The notes under the pieces were generated by a model, which was not told where the DNA came from, searched no databases, and saw only the letters and a list, made by a program, of their open reading frames with translations. A program made the translations under genes and the position numbers. From contig NZ_WNXY01000007.1 in assembly GCF_009733815.1 (NCBI RefSeq), positions 248,001 through 312,000 on the forward strand: DNA of 64,000 nt. The letters are read 5' to 3'. This document shows positions 17,474 through 29,078 of this stretch, in pieces. Position 1 is the stretch's first letter; each line of letters opens with the position of its first letter. This stretch comes from Pseudactinotalea suaedae. GTDB lineage: Bacteria; Actinomycetota; Actinomycetes; Actinomycetales; Beutenbergiaceae.

Positions 17474-17583
17474 CGGCACAGCACCTCTCGTCCACAGATG
17501 CCGGTGCGAAGCACTGGACCCAGACCTGCGGATACTGATAGGAACTGACATGAACTAACACGGTCAATCGCGAGGAGCTCTTC

Positions 17584-18297
17584 ATGCATCGTCGGGTCGC
17601 CGGTGCCGCCACCCTCGCGGCAGCAACCTTCAGCGGCCTCGTGCTGCTCCTCGGCCTGCTGCGGCGGGCGATGACGCCCGGTCCGCGCACGCCGGACGAC
17701 GTCGTGACGCTCGGCGTCCTGGCCATCGGCGTGCTCGTGCTCGGGTGGTACCTCGCGACGGCGATCGCCACGCTCAGCTGCCTGGTCGCCCGCGCCGCCG
17801 GGCGCGCCTGGGTCGCCGGTGAGCGACGCGTCGACCGCTGGGGCGCGCCGCTCGCGCGACGGTTGCTGCTGACCGGTGGCAGCGCCGCGGTCGCCGCGGC
17901 CGCAGCGTTCTCCCCCGCCGTGGCAGCACCGCCTCCCGCCGACGTGGGCCCTGTGGCTGCGCTGGCCGACGACCTGGGCTGGGGAGCCGACGACGACCCG
18001 GCGACGCCACCCGCCGACGCCACCGACGAGCCGTCGGAACCGTCGAGCCAGCCGGAACCCGAGGTCGACGCGGCCTCCTCCACGGCACCCGCGCCCAGCT
18101 ACACCGTGGCTCCCGGCGACACCCTCTGGGCGATCGCCGAGCACCACCTGCCCGCGGGCAGCTCCGCCGTCGACGTCGCCGCGGCCTGGCCGGCCTGGTA
18201 CGCGGAGAACCACGACGTCATCGGTCCCGACCCCGACCTCATCCACCCCGGTCAGGTGCTCGTCGCTCCCGACCACGACCCCGAGGAGCACGCATGA
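17584..18297 (+). CDS. LysM domain membrane protein
   Basis: The 237-residue protein has two membrane segments at about residues 7-26 and 41-66, a further hydrophobic Ala-rich segment near 98-115, an acidic Pro/Glu-rich linker and a C-terminal LysM domain (YTVAPGDTLWAIAEHHLP) that binds peptidoglycan. AGGAG precedes the ATG. It overlaps the Rv3235-like gene by ATGA, so the two are coupled. It likely anchors to the membrane and reaches the cell wall. Confidence 0.82.
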   Translation: MHRRVAGAATLAAATFSGLVLLLGLLRRAMTPGPRTPDDVVTLGVLAIGVLVLGWYLATAIATLSCLVARAAGRAWVAGERRVDRWGAPLARRLLLTGGSAAVAAAAAFSPAVAAPPPADVGPVAALADDLGWGADDDPATPPADATDEPSEPSSQPEPEVDAASSTAPAPSYTVAPGDTLWAIAEHHLPAGSSAVDVAAAWPAWYAENHDVIGPDPDLIHPGQVLVAPDHDPEEHA

Positions 18298-18800
18298 GCG
18301 CACTGGCTGCCGTCGATCCGATCACCCCCGCCGTCCCCGCACCCGAGGCGCAGCGTCCGGCGCACCTGCACGAGCTGCGCCCCTGGGACCGGATCGCCTT
18401 CCGTGCGCCCGAGCCCGAGCGTGAGGGCCGGGTCGACGACGCCCCGCCGCTGACCTGGCCGCGACCGCTCGTGCAGGACCTGCCGGACCCGGCGATGTGG
18501 TGCGGCACCATGGTCCGCACCTGCGTGGAGGTCCTGCTCGGCGCTCGCCCGCCGGCCCAGCTCGCACGCTGGCTGACCGCGGACCTCTACGAGATGCTCA
18601 GCCGGCGGGCGGTCCTGGGGAACACCGCACCGGCGACCGCGCGACGTGTGCGGCTGCTCCGCGTGCACGTGTGCGCGGTCGACGAGGCACGCCACGAGGC
18701 CGCGGTCGTGATCCACGACGGCCGGCGCGTCCGCGCGGCAGCCATCCGGATCGAGGTCTACCGCGGTCGCTGGCGCGCCACCGCGCTCGAGATCGGCTGA
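18294..18800 (+). CDS. Rv3235 family protein
   Basis: The 168-residue cytoplasmic protein has a disordered N-terminal 60 residues and a compact C-terminal domain (TCVEVLLGARPPAQLARWL, RVHVCAVDEARHEAAVVI) resembling actinobacterial Rv3235/DUF6459 proteins, which are often encoded next to secA. Their function is unknown. It is translationally coupled to the LysM gene and converges on secA with 22 bp between stops. Confidence 0.75.
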   Translation: MSALAAVDPITPAVPAPEAQRPAHLHELRPWDRIAFRAPEPEREGRVDDAPPLTWPRPLVQDLPDPAMWCGTMVRTCVEVLLGARPPAQLARWLTADLYEMLSRRAVLGNTAPATARRVRLLRVHVCAVDEARHEAAVVIHDGRRVRAAAIRIEVYRGRWRATALEIG

Positions 18801-18822
18801 GCCGCTCGGTCGCGCGGGCGGA

Positions 18823-21726
<2,904 letters not shown>

Positions 21727-21808
21727 ACTGGCTCCTGGTGCTGCTGGGGAACATGCGGCTGGCTGCCGACCATCGTACGTGCGGGGCCTCCCCCGGCGCG
21801 CGGCCGCC

Positions 21809-23065
21809 TCAGAGGACGTGACGCAACGCCCCCACGAGGTCGCCTCGCGCATCGTCGGCGATCTCGATCCGCGACAGCCCGAGCCACTGCGCCGACGCGC
21901 GCAGCTCCTCAGCCATCTCGGACGCGACCACCGGCGCGGCCGGGCCCTCCGCCTCCTTGAACGCGGTGCGCACCACCAGGGTTCCCCGTGCCCGGTCCGC
22001 CTTGAGGTCGGTGCGCCCGGCGACCTGGTCGCCGAGCAGGAAGGGCAGCACGTAGTAGCCGTCGGTGCGCTGCGCCGCCGGGGTGTAGATGCCGATCCGG
22101 TAGTGCATGCCGAACAGCTCCAGCAGCCGGCGCCGCTCGAAGACCAGCGGGTCGAACGGTGCGAGCAGCGCACGTGCGTGCGTCACGCGCGGCAGGCTCG
22201 CCTCGGCGTGCAGATACACCGGCCGGGACCAGCCGGACACCTCGACCGGTTCCAGCCGTCCTCGCTCCACGAGCAGCTGCACCGCAGCGGTGGCCTGGGC
22301 GACGCTCATCCGGAAGTAGTCGGCGAAGCAGCCGATCGTGCCGATGCCGTGGGCGCGCGCCGCCGCGTCGACGAGCGTGGTGACCGCCTCGCGCTCCTCC
22401 ACCTCCGCCAGACCCACCAGCGCCGGCGGCAGCACCCGTTCGGTCAGGTCGTAGGCCCGCTCGAACTGCGACGTCCGGTGAGCGACGGCGAGCTCACCGG
22501 TGAAGAAGCAGGCCTCGAGCACCTGCTTGGCGACCGACCAGTTCCACCCCCAGTGCTCCTTGGGGCCGCGCTCGTGGCCGAGCAGCTCGTGCATCTGGCC
22601 GGCCGTGATCGGCCCCTGCTCCGCGACGACGTCGAGCACGTGGGCGTAGACCTCGGGATGCTTGGTGCGCACCTCGGCGGCGAAGCCGCGCTCGGCGAAC
22701 CGTCGCATCCGGTACCGCAGCAGGTGGAACGTCTCGGGTGGCACGTAGGCCGCGACATGGGCCCAGGACTCCATCAACCGCCGCGGCCGGGAGGGGGTGC
22801 CCCGGGAGGCGCGGTCGATCAGCCCGGCGTCATAGGGCCCGAGCCGCGAGAACGCCGGCAGCAAGTGGGCTCGCGCGATCACGTTGACCGAGTCGATCTG
22901 GAACAGCCCGACACGGTCGATGGTGCGTTGCAGGTGCGCCATCGTGACGGCACCGCTGGGACGCGCCTGCCGGCCGGTTCGTGCCAGGCCCTGCGCGTGG
23001 ATCGCCACCCTGCGCGCCTGGGCGAGGGTCAGCCTGCGGGTCGTCGTCGAGCTGCTCGTGGCCAC
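21809..23065 (-). CDS. HTH_42 winged-helix protein, YcaQ/AlkX-like DNA glycosylase
   Basis: The 418-residue HTH_42 protein carries the Gln56-Ile-Asp58 catalytic motif (FQIDSVNV) diagnostic of YcaQ (AlkX) enzymes, which unhook nitrogen-mustard type interstrand crosslinks and excise N7-alkylguanine. Three winged-helix units follow. It starts at a GTG. It is a second, distinct member of the family in this window, alongside the Gln-Val-Gln protein at 191-1318. It stands alone between secA and hpf. Confidence 0.85.
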   Translation of the reverse strand: MATSSSTTTRRLTLAQARRVAIHAQGLARTGRQARPSGAVTMAHLQRTIDRVGLFQIDSVNVIARAHLLPAFSRLGPYDAGLIDRASRGTPSRPRRLMESWAHVAAYVPPETFHLLRYRMRRFAERGFAAEVRTKHPEVYAHVLDVVAEQGPITAGQMHELLGHERGPKEHWGWNWSVAKQVLEACFFTGELAVAHRTSQFERAYDLTERVLPPALVGLAEVEEREAVTTLVDAAARAHGIGTIGCFADYFRMSVAQATAAVQLLVERGRLEPVEVSGWSRPVYLHAEASLPRVTHARALLAPFDPLVFERRRLLELFGMHYRIGIYTPAAQRTDGYYVLPFLLGDQVAGRTDLKADRARGTLVVRTAFKEAEGPAAPVVASEMAEELRASAQWLGLSRIEIADDARGDLVGALRHVL

Positions 23066-23154
23066 CGGTCCACTATGGCGGCTGCCACCGACAGATGCCG
23101 CTCGCCACGGGTCCGCCGGGCGCGACGCGCTCGCCCGGCGGACCCGGCGTCAGG

Positions 23155-23811
23155 TCACGCGGACGCGGCCACCTCGGCCGGCTGGGTGGTCGTGTTCAGT
23201 CGGATGACGCCGTAGGTCCAGCCCTTGCGGCGGTAGACGACCGCTGGCTGGTGGGACTCCGCCTCGATGAACAGGAAGAACGGGTGCCCGACGAGCTCCA
23301 TCTCGGCGACGGCGTCATCCACGGTCATCGGCTCGGTGTCGTGGACCTTCTGACGGATCACCACCGGTGAGTCACCGAGCTGCTGCTCGACGGCGACGCC
23401 CGGCTCGAGCGGTCCGCCGAAGCTGGTCTCCTCGACCTCGGCCTCGACCTCGGTCGAGGCCTCCGGCGCGGGAGCGACGTGGTCGCCGTGCTCACCGCGT
23501 CCGTGGTGCCGGGACTTGCGTCGGTCCTGGTGCCTGCGCAGCCGCTCGAGGAGCTTGGTCGTGGCGAGGTCGAGCGCCGCGTAGCGGTCCGAGGCACTCG
23601 CCTCGGCTCGCACGATCGGCCCCTTGGCACGGAGCGTGAGCTCCACACGCTCGGCCACCTCGGCCATGCGTGGGTTCGCCTCGTGCATGATCTCGACGTC
23701 GACGCGCTGGGCGTAGGGCTGCAGCTGGCCCACCTTCGCGAGCTTGCCCTCGATGTGCCTGCGGAACCGCTCGGTTACCTCGGTGTGTCGGCTGACGACC
23801 ACGATCTCCAT
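23155..23811 (-). CDS. hpf: long-form ribosome hibernation promoting factor
   Basis: The 218-residue HPF has an N-terminal S30AE ribosome-binding domain (about residues 1-105), a charged linker with a His/Arg-rich patch, and the C-terminal dimerisation domain (residues 155-212, EPMTVDDAVAEMELVGHPFFLF) that joins two 70S particles into 100S dimers in stationary phase. GGAGG precedes the ATG. The 5' region holds a hairpin and a candidate leader ORF, with a -10 box at the comF-like gene's stop codon. Confidence 0.95.
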   Translation of the reverse strand: MEIVVVSRHTEVTERFRRHIEGKLAKVGQLQPYAQRVDVEIMHEANPRMAEVAERVELTLRAKGPIVRAEASASDRYAALDLATTKLLERLRRHQDRRKSRHHGRGEHGDHVAPAPEASTEVEAEVEETSFGGPLEPGVAVEQQLGDSPVVIRQKVHDTEPMTVDDAVAEMELVGHPFFLFIEAESHQPAVVYRRKGWTYGVIRLNTTTQPAEVAASA

Positions 23812-23840
23812 GGTGAACAGAACCTCCGTGAGTACCTCGT

Positions 23841-23864
23841 GCCGTGGTCGGTGCCGACCACGGC
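23841..23864 (-). promoter_or_regulatory. hairpin in the hpf 5' region
   Basis: A 24-base perfect self-complementary element (11-base arms 23841-23851 and 23854-23864) lies between the leader ORF and the hpf ribosome-binding site, 30 bases before the hpf start. It could gate translation or stabilise the RNA. Confidence 0.5.
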
Positions 23865-23871
23865 TGCTGGT

Positions 23872-23961
23872 TCACCGCACGGACCACCCGCGCGGCTCTG
23901 CTGGTCGTGGCATCACCCCCCGCTCTCCCAGCTCTGCAGCTCGGGCGGGGTCGGGGATCAT
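23872..23961 (-). CDS. candidate 29-codon leaderless leader peptide upstream of hpf
   Basis: An ATG at 23961 opens a 29-residue ORF (MIPDPARAAELGERGVMPRP and nine more residues) that ends just before the hpf hairpin. It begins six bases downstream of TAGCGT, the same arrangement as the other leaderless starts in this window. No protein homology is recognised. It may be an upstream ORF regulating hpf, or simply the transcript start. Confidence 0.35.
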   Translation of the reverse strand: MIPDPARAAELGERGVMPRPAEPRGWSVR

Positions 23962-23967
23962 GTGTCG

Positions 23968-23973
23968 ACGCTA
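23968..23973 (-). promoter_or_regulatory. -10 box for hpf embedded in the comF-like stop codon
   Basis: On the minus strand TAGCGT begins with the TAG stop of the comF-like gene and lies six bases before the leader ATG. It gives hpf its own promoter, apart from the mtrA-lpqB-comF transcript. Confidence 0.5.
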
Positions 23974-24765
23974 GTCCACCTCCCTGAGGATTCGCTGGGT
24001 TTCTTTGCCTGGACCTGACAGATCGATGACCCCTGATCCGGGCGGGGCGGTCACCGCGAGCGCGACCGCTCCCACGACCACGCCACCGGCTGCCCGCAGC
24101 GCATCCGCACTGGCGGCGAGCGTCGCCCCCGTGGTGACGACGTCGTCCACGAGCAGGCACGCGCAGCCCTCCGGCAACCGCCCTCGGCAGCGCACGGCCC
24201 GCGCCCGGTCCCTGCTCCGTGCCGCGGCTCCCAGCAGGTGGCCGCTCCCCTCACGACGGCGGAGCGGGTCGACGACGGCGACCTCGCGTCCCGTCGTGGC
24301 CGCCAGACCGCGGCCCAGCGCGTCGGCCAGCTCACCGACGACGAACCGGCCGGCCCTGCGCCGAGCCGCACCCGAGGGTGCCGGGACCACGAGAACGCGA
24401 CCCTCCGTCGTCGGCCACTCGATCTGGGCCACCGCCCCGGCCGCGCGCTCGACGGCGGCGGTGAGCGGTGCCGCGAGGTCGGGCCGGCCACCGGACTTCC
24501 AGGCCAGCACGGCGTGCCGGACCGGTCCCGCGTAGACCGCGAGCGCCCACGTGGGCAGCGGTGGGCGCTGATGCGGCGCGTACTCCGGCGTCCCCAGGTG
24601 CTGCGTCAGCTCCTCGCACCGTTGCGGCTCCCCGAGCAGCGCGGTGCAGCGGCGGCACAGCGCCCGGTCCGGCCGCCCGCAGCCGGCGCACTCCTGCGGC
24701 AGCACCAGCCGGCCGAGCGCGCGGAGCACGGCGGCGGCCTCACCTTGGCGTGGAGCTCCGGCCAT
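23971..24765 (-). CDS. ComF family phosphoribosyltransferase-like protein
   Basis: The 264-residue protein has an N-terminal zinc-finger-like cluster (Cys26, Cys29, Cys37, Cys40: CAGCGRPDRALCRRC) and a C-terminal phosphoribosyltransferase domain with the PRPP loop LLVDDVVTTGATL. ComF proteins work in DNA uptake in competent bacteria; in actinobacteria the role is unproven. The ATG at 24765 matches family length; longer extensions lack homology. It follows lpqB in the conserved mtrA-mtrB-lpqB-comF order. Confidence 0.88.
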   Translation of the reverse strand: MAGAPRQGEAAAVLRALGRLVLPQECAGCGRPDRALCRRCTALLGEPQRCEELTQHLGTPEYAPHQRPPLPTWALAVYAGPVRHAVLAWKSGGRPDLAAPLTAAVERAAGAVAQIEWPTTEGRVLVVPAPSGAARRRAGRFVVGELADALGRGLAATTGREVAVVDPLRRREGSGHLLGAAARSRDRARAVRCRGRLPEGCACLLVDDVVTTGATLAASADALRAAGGVVVGAVALAVTAPPGSGVIDLSGPGKETQRILREVD

Positions 24766-24850
24766 CCCGTCAGCATCGCGCTTTCGAGCGCGTGGCGGCT
24801 CCGGTGCGAGCCCCGCCTGTGGACAGCGGCACGTCGCGGCGTCCTGTGGA

Positions 24851-26569
24851 TCACCCGGCGAAGGCCGCCGCGAGCACCCCTTCGTCTTCGTCGATACGTC
24901 GCCACCCGTTGCCGCTGCGGCCGTACAGATCACCGGCGGCCGTGACGAGGAACAGCTCGCGTCGACCGTCGCCGGCCGCGACCGCGATGGCGCCCTCGAC
25001 CGTGGGCAGCGGCGCCGTCTGGCCGCCGACCCCGACGAGCAGCACCGTGAGGGCCGCCTCGCCGTCGGCACCCAGCACCCCGAGCTCGACGTCGTCGACC
25101 CACACCAGGTCGCGGACGTTCGTCAGCGGCGCTCCGATCGGCTGCCCCTGCGACACGGCGACCGGTCGACCCGAGGAGTCCCGTTCGATCGCGGCCACGT
25201 AGACGATGACCGAGGTGGTGGTCCTGACCGCGTAGGCGAGCCGGGCGCCCTCGCGGCTGACGCGGATGGCGACGACGTCCGCGCCTGCCAGGTCCGGGAC
25301 CGCCACGGCCTCGGTCGCGCCGGCGACCGGGTTCGCCACGACGAGCTGGCCCTGGTTCGTCGCGGTCCCGGTCGGGCCGGTCCACACCCAGCCGTGGGCG
25401 TCGTAGGAGGGCGCCAGCAGCGGGGCGTCCGGCGCGTGCAGCACCGTCGGTTCCCCGCCGCCCTCGGCGAGCGCGACCAGGGTGCGTGAGCCGACCAGCC
25501 CCACGAGGGGGCCGGCCGCGTACGGGAGCGCGAGCGCGTCGAGCCCGCCGGGCACGCCGTAGCCACCGGCGAGCTGGCTGAGGCCGTTGCCGCTCAGCAG
25601 GCCCAGCCCCTCACCCGTGGCCACGACCGGGCCGCGGACCGGGACCGGCGTGGCCTCGATCGGGGCCAGCGACTCCTCGATCGGCAGCACGTTGTCGTCC
25701 ACGCTGATCTGCACCCGGTTCACCTGGCCGAGCTGCCGAAGGGTCTCGGCCAGCTGCTTCTGCGCATACGCCCGGTCGGCCGCACTGGCGTCGAGGAACT
25801 CGGTGCTGAGGGAGACCGTGGCGACCCGGTCGTCGATCTGGACCCCTTCGATCGCCAGCTCGGTCCCGCCGGGGAACGCCGTGACGACGGCGGGTGAGGT
25901 CAGCCAGTCGACGGGTCCGCCGAGCAGCGCGCGCACCGAACCCCGCACGGCGCTCGAGCGTGGCAACCAGCGCAGGTCGGGGACGAACCGCGGCTCCTCG
26001 TCCCCGCTGAGGAAGTAGATCGGCACCTCGCGGTACTGGGTCCCGAAGGTCACCTCGCTCATCAGCACGCCCGCCTCGAGCTGGCTGATGCGCCACTGGT
26101 CACCCGCGATCTGCACCAGCTGGAAGTGGAACTCCTGCCGGGTTCCCGGCGCCGCCTCGGTGTAGCTGCCGTCAGGCGCCACGGTCGCCGCCACGGTCGC
26201 CGCCACGGTCACCGAGCTCCCGACCGATCCCGCGACCGCACCCTCGACCGTGACCTCGAGCGGGACCGCGTCCGAGTACACCGTGACGCCGCCCAGGGAG
26301 TTCCACTGCGAGGCGCCTGCGACGGTCATGAACTCGCGGGCGCGTGCGAAGTCGTCGCCCAGCCCGAAGCTGGAGGCGAGCAGGAAACCCTGCACGATCG
26401 CCTCCTCCGAGGCGTCCTCCGCCGGGCCGGGCGCGACGACCTCGATGCCGCTGTCGACCGGTGGTCCCCCGCGGCCCTCCGCGACGCCGCCGTCGGTGGG
26501 CAGCGACAGGCAGCCCGTGAGCGCCACGAGCACGACCGTGGCGACGGCGAGCAGTCGTCGGGTCCTCAT
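24851..26569 (-). CDS. lpqB: LpqB lipoprotein of the MtrAB system
   Basis: The 572-residue lipoprotein has a signal peptide and lipobox LTGC with Cys20. A GerMN-like domain spans about residues 190-330 (SVRALLGGPVDWL) and a C-terminal beta-propeller (LpqB domain) follows. In mycobacteria and streptomycetes LpqB interacts with the MtrB sensor outside the membrane and tunes the response. Its ATG overlaps the mtrB stop (ATGA), confirming one operon with mtrA and mtrB. Confidence 0.92.
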   Translation of the reverse strand: MRTRRLLAVATVVLVALTGCLSLPTDGGVAEGRGGPPVDSGIEVVAPGPAEDASEEAIVQGFLLASSFGLGDDFARAREFMTVAGASQWNSLGGVTVYSDAVPLEVTVEGAVAGSVGSSVTVAATVAATVAPDGSYTEAAPGTRQEFHFQLVQIAGDQWRISQLEAGVLMSEVTFGTQYREVPIYFLSGDEEPRFVPDLRWLPRSSAVRGSVRALLGGPVDWLTSPAVVTAFPGGTELAIEGVQIDDRVATVSLSTEFLDASAADRAYAQKQLAETLRQLGQVNRVQISVDDNVLPIEESLAPIEATPVPVRGPVVATGEGLGLLSGNGLSQLAGGYGVPGGLDALALPYAAGPLVGLVGSRTLVALAEGGGEPTVLHAPDAPLLAPSYDAHGWVWTGPTGTATNQGQLVVANPVAGATEAVAVPDLAGADVVAIRVSREGARLAYAVRTTTSVIVYVAAIERDSSGRPVAVSQGQPIGAPLTNVRDLVWVDDVELGVLGADGEAALTVLLVGVGGQTAPLPTVEGAIAVAAGDGRRELFLVTAAGDLYGRSGNGWRRIDEDEGVLAAAFAG

Positions 26570-28260
26570 TCGCTGATCTCCGCCATGAAGTCGTCCGGCA
26601 GCGCGTGCGGGCCGGCCGGGTCCCGGTGCACCTCCGGCTCCACGTGCTCCCGCGGCGGCCGCAGCTCCAGCGGGTGCTGCTGGATCTCCAGCCCCGCGCG
26701 CAGCGGCAGCGTCAGCCGGAACGAGGCTCCTTCGCCGGGCGATCCCCACGCCTCGAGCGTGCCACCGTGCAGCCGCGCGTCCTCGAGCGAGATCGCCAGC
26801 CCCAGACCGGTGCCCCCGAGGGTCCTGCGCCGCGCGGGGTCGGCTCGCCAGAACCGGTCGAACACGCGCTCCGCCTCGGTCGCGGTCATGCCGATGCCGT
26901 GGTCGCGCACGAGCACCGACACCGCGCGCGCGTCCGCGGCCATCAGCACCTCGATCGGCTCGCCCTCGCCGTGCTCGACGGCGTTGACCAGCAGGTTGCG
27001 CAGCACCCGTTCCACGCGGCGGCTGTCCATGTCGACGCGGACGCGCCGGTCGGGCAGCGTGCTCACGATGTGGGAGCCGCGCTGCTCGGCGAGCGGCTCG
27101 ACGATGTCGATCACGCGCTCGACGACGACGCGCAGGTCGGCCTCCTCGACGTCGAGGGTGGCTGCTCCGGCGTCGAACCGGGAGATCTCCAGCAGGTCCG
27201 CGAGCAGCGACTCGAACCGGTCGAGCTGCGTGGCCAGCAGCTCGGCCGAGCGCGCCTCGGTCGGACCGAAGTCACCTCGCGCGCTGTTCAGCACCTCGCT
27301 CGCCATCCGGATGGTGGTCAGCGGCGTGCGGAGCTCGTGCGAGACGTCCGAGACGAACTGCTGCTGCATCGTCGACAGGTGCGCGAGCCGTTCGATCTGG
27401 TCCTGCATGCTCTGCGCCATCTCGTTGAACGAGCGCGCCAGCACGGCCAGCTCGTCGACGCCGTGGACGTCCATGCGTTCGTCGAGCAGCCCGTCCGCGA
27501 GCCGGCCGGCGGTCCGAGCGGCCTGCTGCACGGGGTTGAGCACCTGCTTGGTGAGGTACCAGGTCATCACCAGCAGCAGCAGCACCAGCGCGAACGCGCC
27601 GACGAGCAGCACGCGCTGCAGCAGGTCGAGCGTGGCCTGCTCCTCGGCGAGGCTGTAGACGAAGTAGAGCTCGTGCTCACCCGCGATCGGCAGCGTCACC
27701 AGGGAGCCGGCGGCGATGCCCGGCTCCACGCCGTCGGCGGTGCCGATCGCGACCGGCTGCCACATCTGGGTGTCCTGCTCGCGGACCGCCTCGCGCAGGG
27801 CGTCCCTGATCAGGGCGCGCTGGTCGTAGTCCGAGACGTACTCCGGGAACTGGGTGCCCTGACCCGGCAGCCGCAGCAGCAGCACCGACGGCCCGCCGGT
27901 GCTCCGCACCGAGTTCAGGACGTCCCAGACCAGCTGCTGGACGTCCTGCAGCCGGGCCGCGTTCGAGGAGTCGAAGGCGCTCTGGACCTGCTCTGCGCGC
28001 ACCGCGGCGTCGGTGAGGATCTCCTCGCCACGGGTGTCGTAGAGCGCGTCGCGCACCTGCCCCGACAGCGCGGCCCCGAGCGTCAGCAGGGCGATCAGCC
28101 CCACGGCGACCGTCGTCACCGACACCCGCACCCGCAGCGACCGGCGCCAGGCACGCGCGAGAGCCCGGACCCGGGCGCGGGTGCGCCGCCACGCGGAGCG
28201 GCCCCGGCGGCGCAACCGCTCCAGCCACGGCGGGACCGCCCGCTCAGCCCCGGTGCTCAT
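26566..28260 (-). CDS. mtrB: sensor histidine kinase MtrB
   Basis: The 564-residue membrane kinase has transmembrane segments at about 46-66 and 216-236 flanking an extracytoplasmic sensor domain, a HAMP linker (237-290), the phosphoacceptor His308 in DVSHELRTPL and a C-terminal ATPase with NLLVNAVEHG and GGTGLGLAI. With MtrA it coordinates cell-wall hydrolase expression and division or osmotic response. It overlaps mtrA by ATGA. Confidence 0.95.
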   Translation of the reverse strand: MSTGAERAVPPWLERLRRRGRSAWRRTRARVRALARAWRRSLRVRVSVTTVAVGLIALLTLGAALSGQVRDALYDTRGEEILTDAAVRAEQVQSAFDSSNAARLQDVQQLVWDVLNSVRSTGGPSVLLLRLPGQGTQFPEYVSDYDQRALIRDALREAVREQDTQMWQPVAIGTADGVEPGIAAGSLVTLPIAGEHELYFVYSLAEEQATLDLLQRVLLVGAFALVLLLLVMTWYLTKQVLNPVQQAARTAGRLADGLLDERMDVHGVDELAVLARSFNEMAQSMQDQIERLAHLSTMQQQFVSDVSHELRTPLTTIRMASEVLNSARGDFGPTEARSAELLATQLDRFESLLADLLEISRFDAGAATLDVEEADLRVVVERVIDIVEPLAEQRGSHIVSTLPDRRVRVDMDSRRVERVLRNLLVNAVEHGEGEPIEVLMAADARAVSVLVRDHGIGMTATEAERVFDRFWRADPARRRTLGGTGLGLAISLEDARLHGGTLEAWGSPGEGASFRLTLPLRAGLEIQQHPLELRPPREHVEPEVHRDPAGPHALPDDFMAEISE

Positions 28261-28943
28261 CGCGCCGGCGGGGCTCCGGCCCGGTAGCCCACGCCACGCA
28301 CCGTCACGACGACCTCGGGACTCTCCGGGTCCTGCTCCACCTTGGCGCGCAACCGCTGCACGTGCACGTTCACCAGCCGGGTGTCGGCCTGGTGCCGGTA
28401 GCCCCAGACCTGCTCGAGCAGCACCTCGCGCGAGAACACCTGCCACGGCTTGCGGGCGAGCGCGACCATGAGGTCGAACTCCAGCGGGGTGAGGTTGATG
28501 ACCTCCTCGCCGCGGGTCACCCGGTGCCCGGCGACGTCGATCACGAGGTCGCCGATCAGGAGGCGCTCGGTGTCCGGCCCGTCGTGACGGCGGAGCCTGG
28601 CCCGGATCCGCGCCACCAGCTCCTTGGGCTTGAACGGCTTGGCGATGTAGTCGTCGGCGCCGGCCTCGAGCCCGCTGACCACGTCGGTGGTGTCGCTCTT
28701 GGCGGTCAGCATGATGATCGGGACACCCGACTCCGCCCGGATCTGCCCGCACACCTCGATGCCGTCGATGCCGGGGAGCATCAGGTCGAGCAGGACGAGG
28801 TCGGGCTGGCTGGACCGGAACGCCTCGAGGGCGCCGGTGCCCTCGTAGCAGAAGACCGGTTCCAGGCTCTCGGACTGCAGGACGATACCGATCATCTCCG
28901 ACAGCGCGGCGTCGTCATCGACAACCAGGACGCGTGGGCTCAT
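28257..28943 (-). CDS. mtrA: response regulator MtrA
   Basis: The 228-residue OmpR-type regulator has a receiver domain with phosphoacceptor Asp53 (LLDLMLPG) and Lys102, and a C-terminal winged helix (LTPLEFDLMVALARKPWQVF, VQRLRAKVEQDP). It is the essential actinobacterial MtrA, which binds promoters of cell-wall and replication genes. It heads the mtrA-mtrB-lpqB operon and is divergent from the 353-residue membrane-protein gene, with 135 bp between starts. Confidence 0.95.
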   Translation of the reverse strand: MSPRVLVVDDDAALSEMIGIVLQSESLEPVFCYEGTGALEAFRSSQPDLVLLDLMLPGIDGIEVCGQIRAESGVPIIMLTAKSDTTDVVSGLEAGADDYIAKPFKPKELVARIRARLRRHDGPDTERLLIGDLVIDVAGHRVTRGEEVINLTPLEFDLMVALARKPWQVFSREVLLEQVWGYRHQADTRLVNVHVQRLRAKVEQDPESPEVVVTVRGVGYRAGAPPAR

Positions 28944-29078
28944 GGCCCTATGGTCGCACCAGGGCCCGGGTTCGGTGCCCGGGCAACGCCGCAGCGCCCC
29001 AGAGCGGTGCCCGCGGGCCCCCGCGCCCGGCGTGCGTGCGAGGATGGGCGCCCGAGGATGTGAGCAAGGGGAACAACA

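Noticed and set aside
21727-22173. An N-terminal extension of secA
   Set aside because: SecA homology begins at the GTG at 21726, which has AGGAG at the right distance; the extension overlaps the neighbouring gene and has shadow composition.
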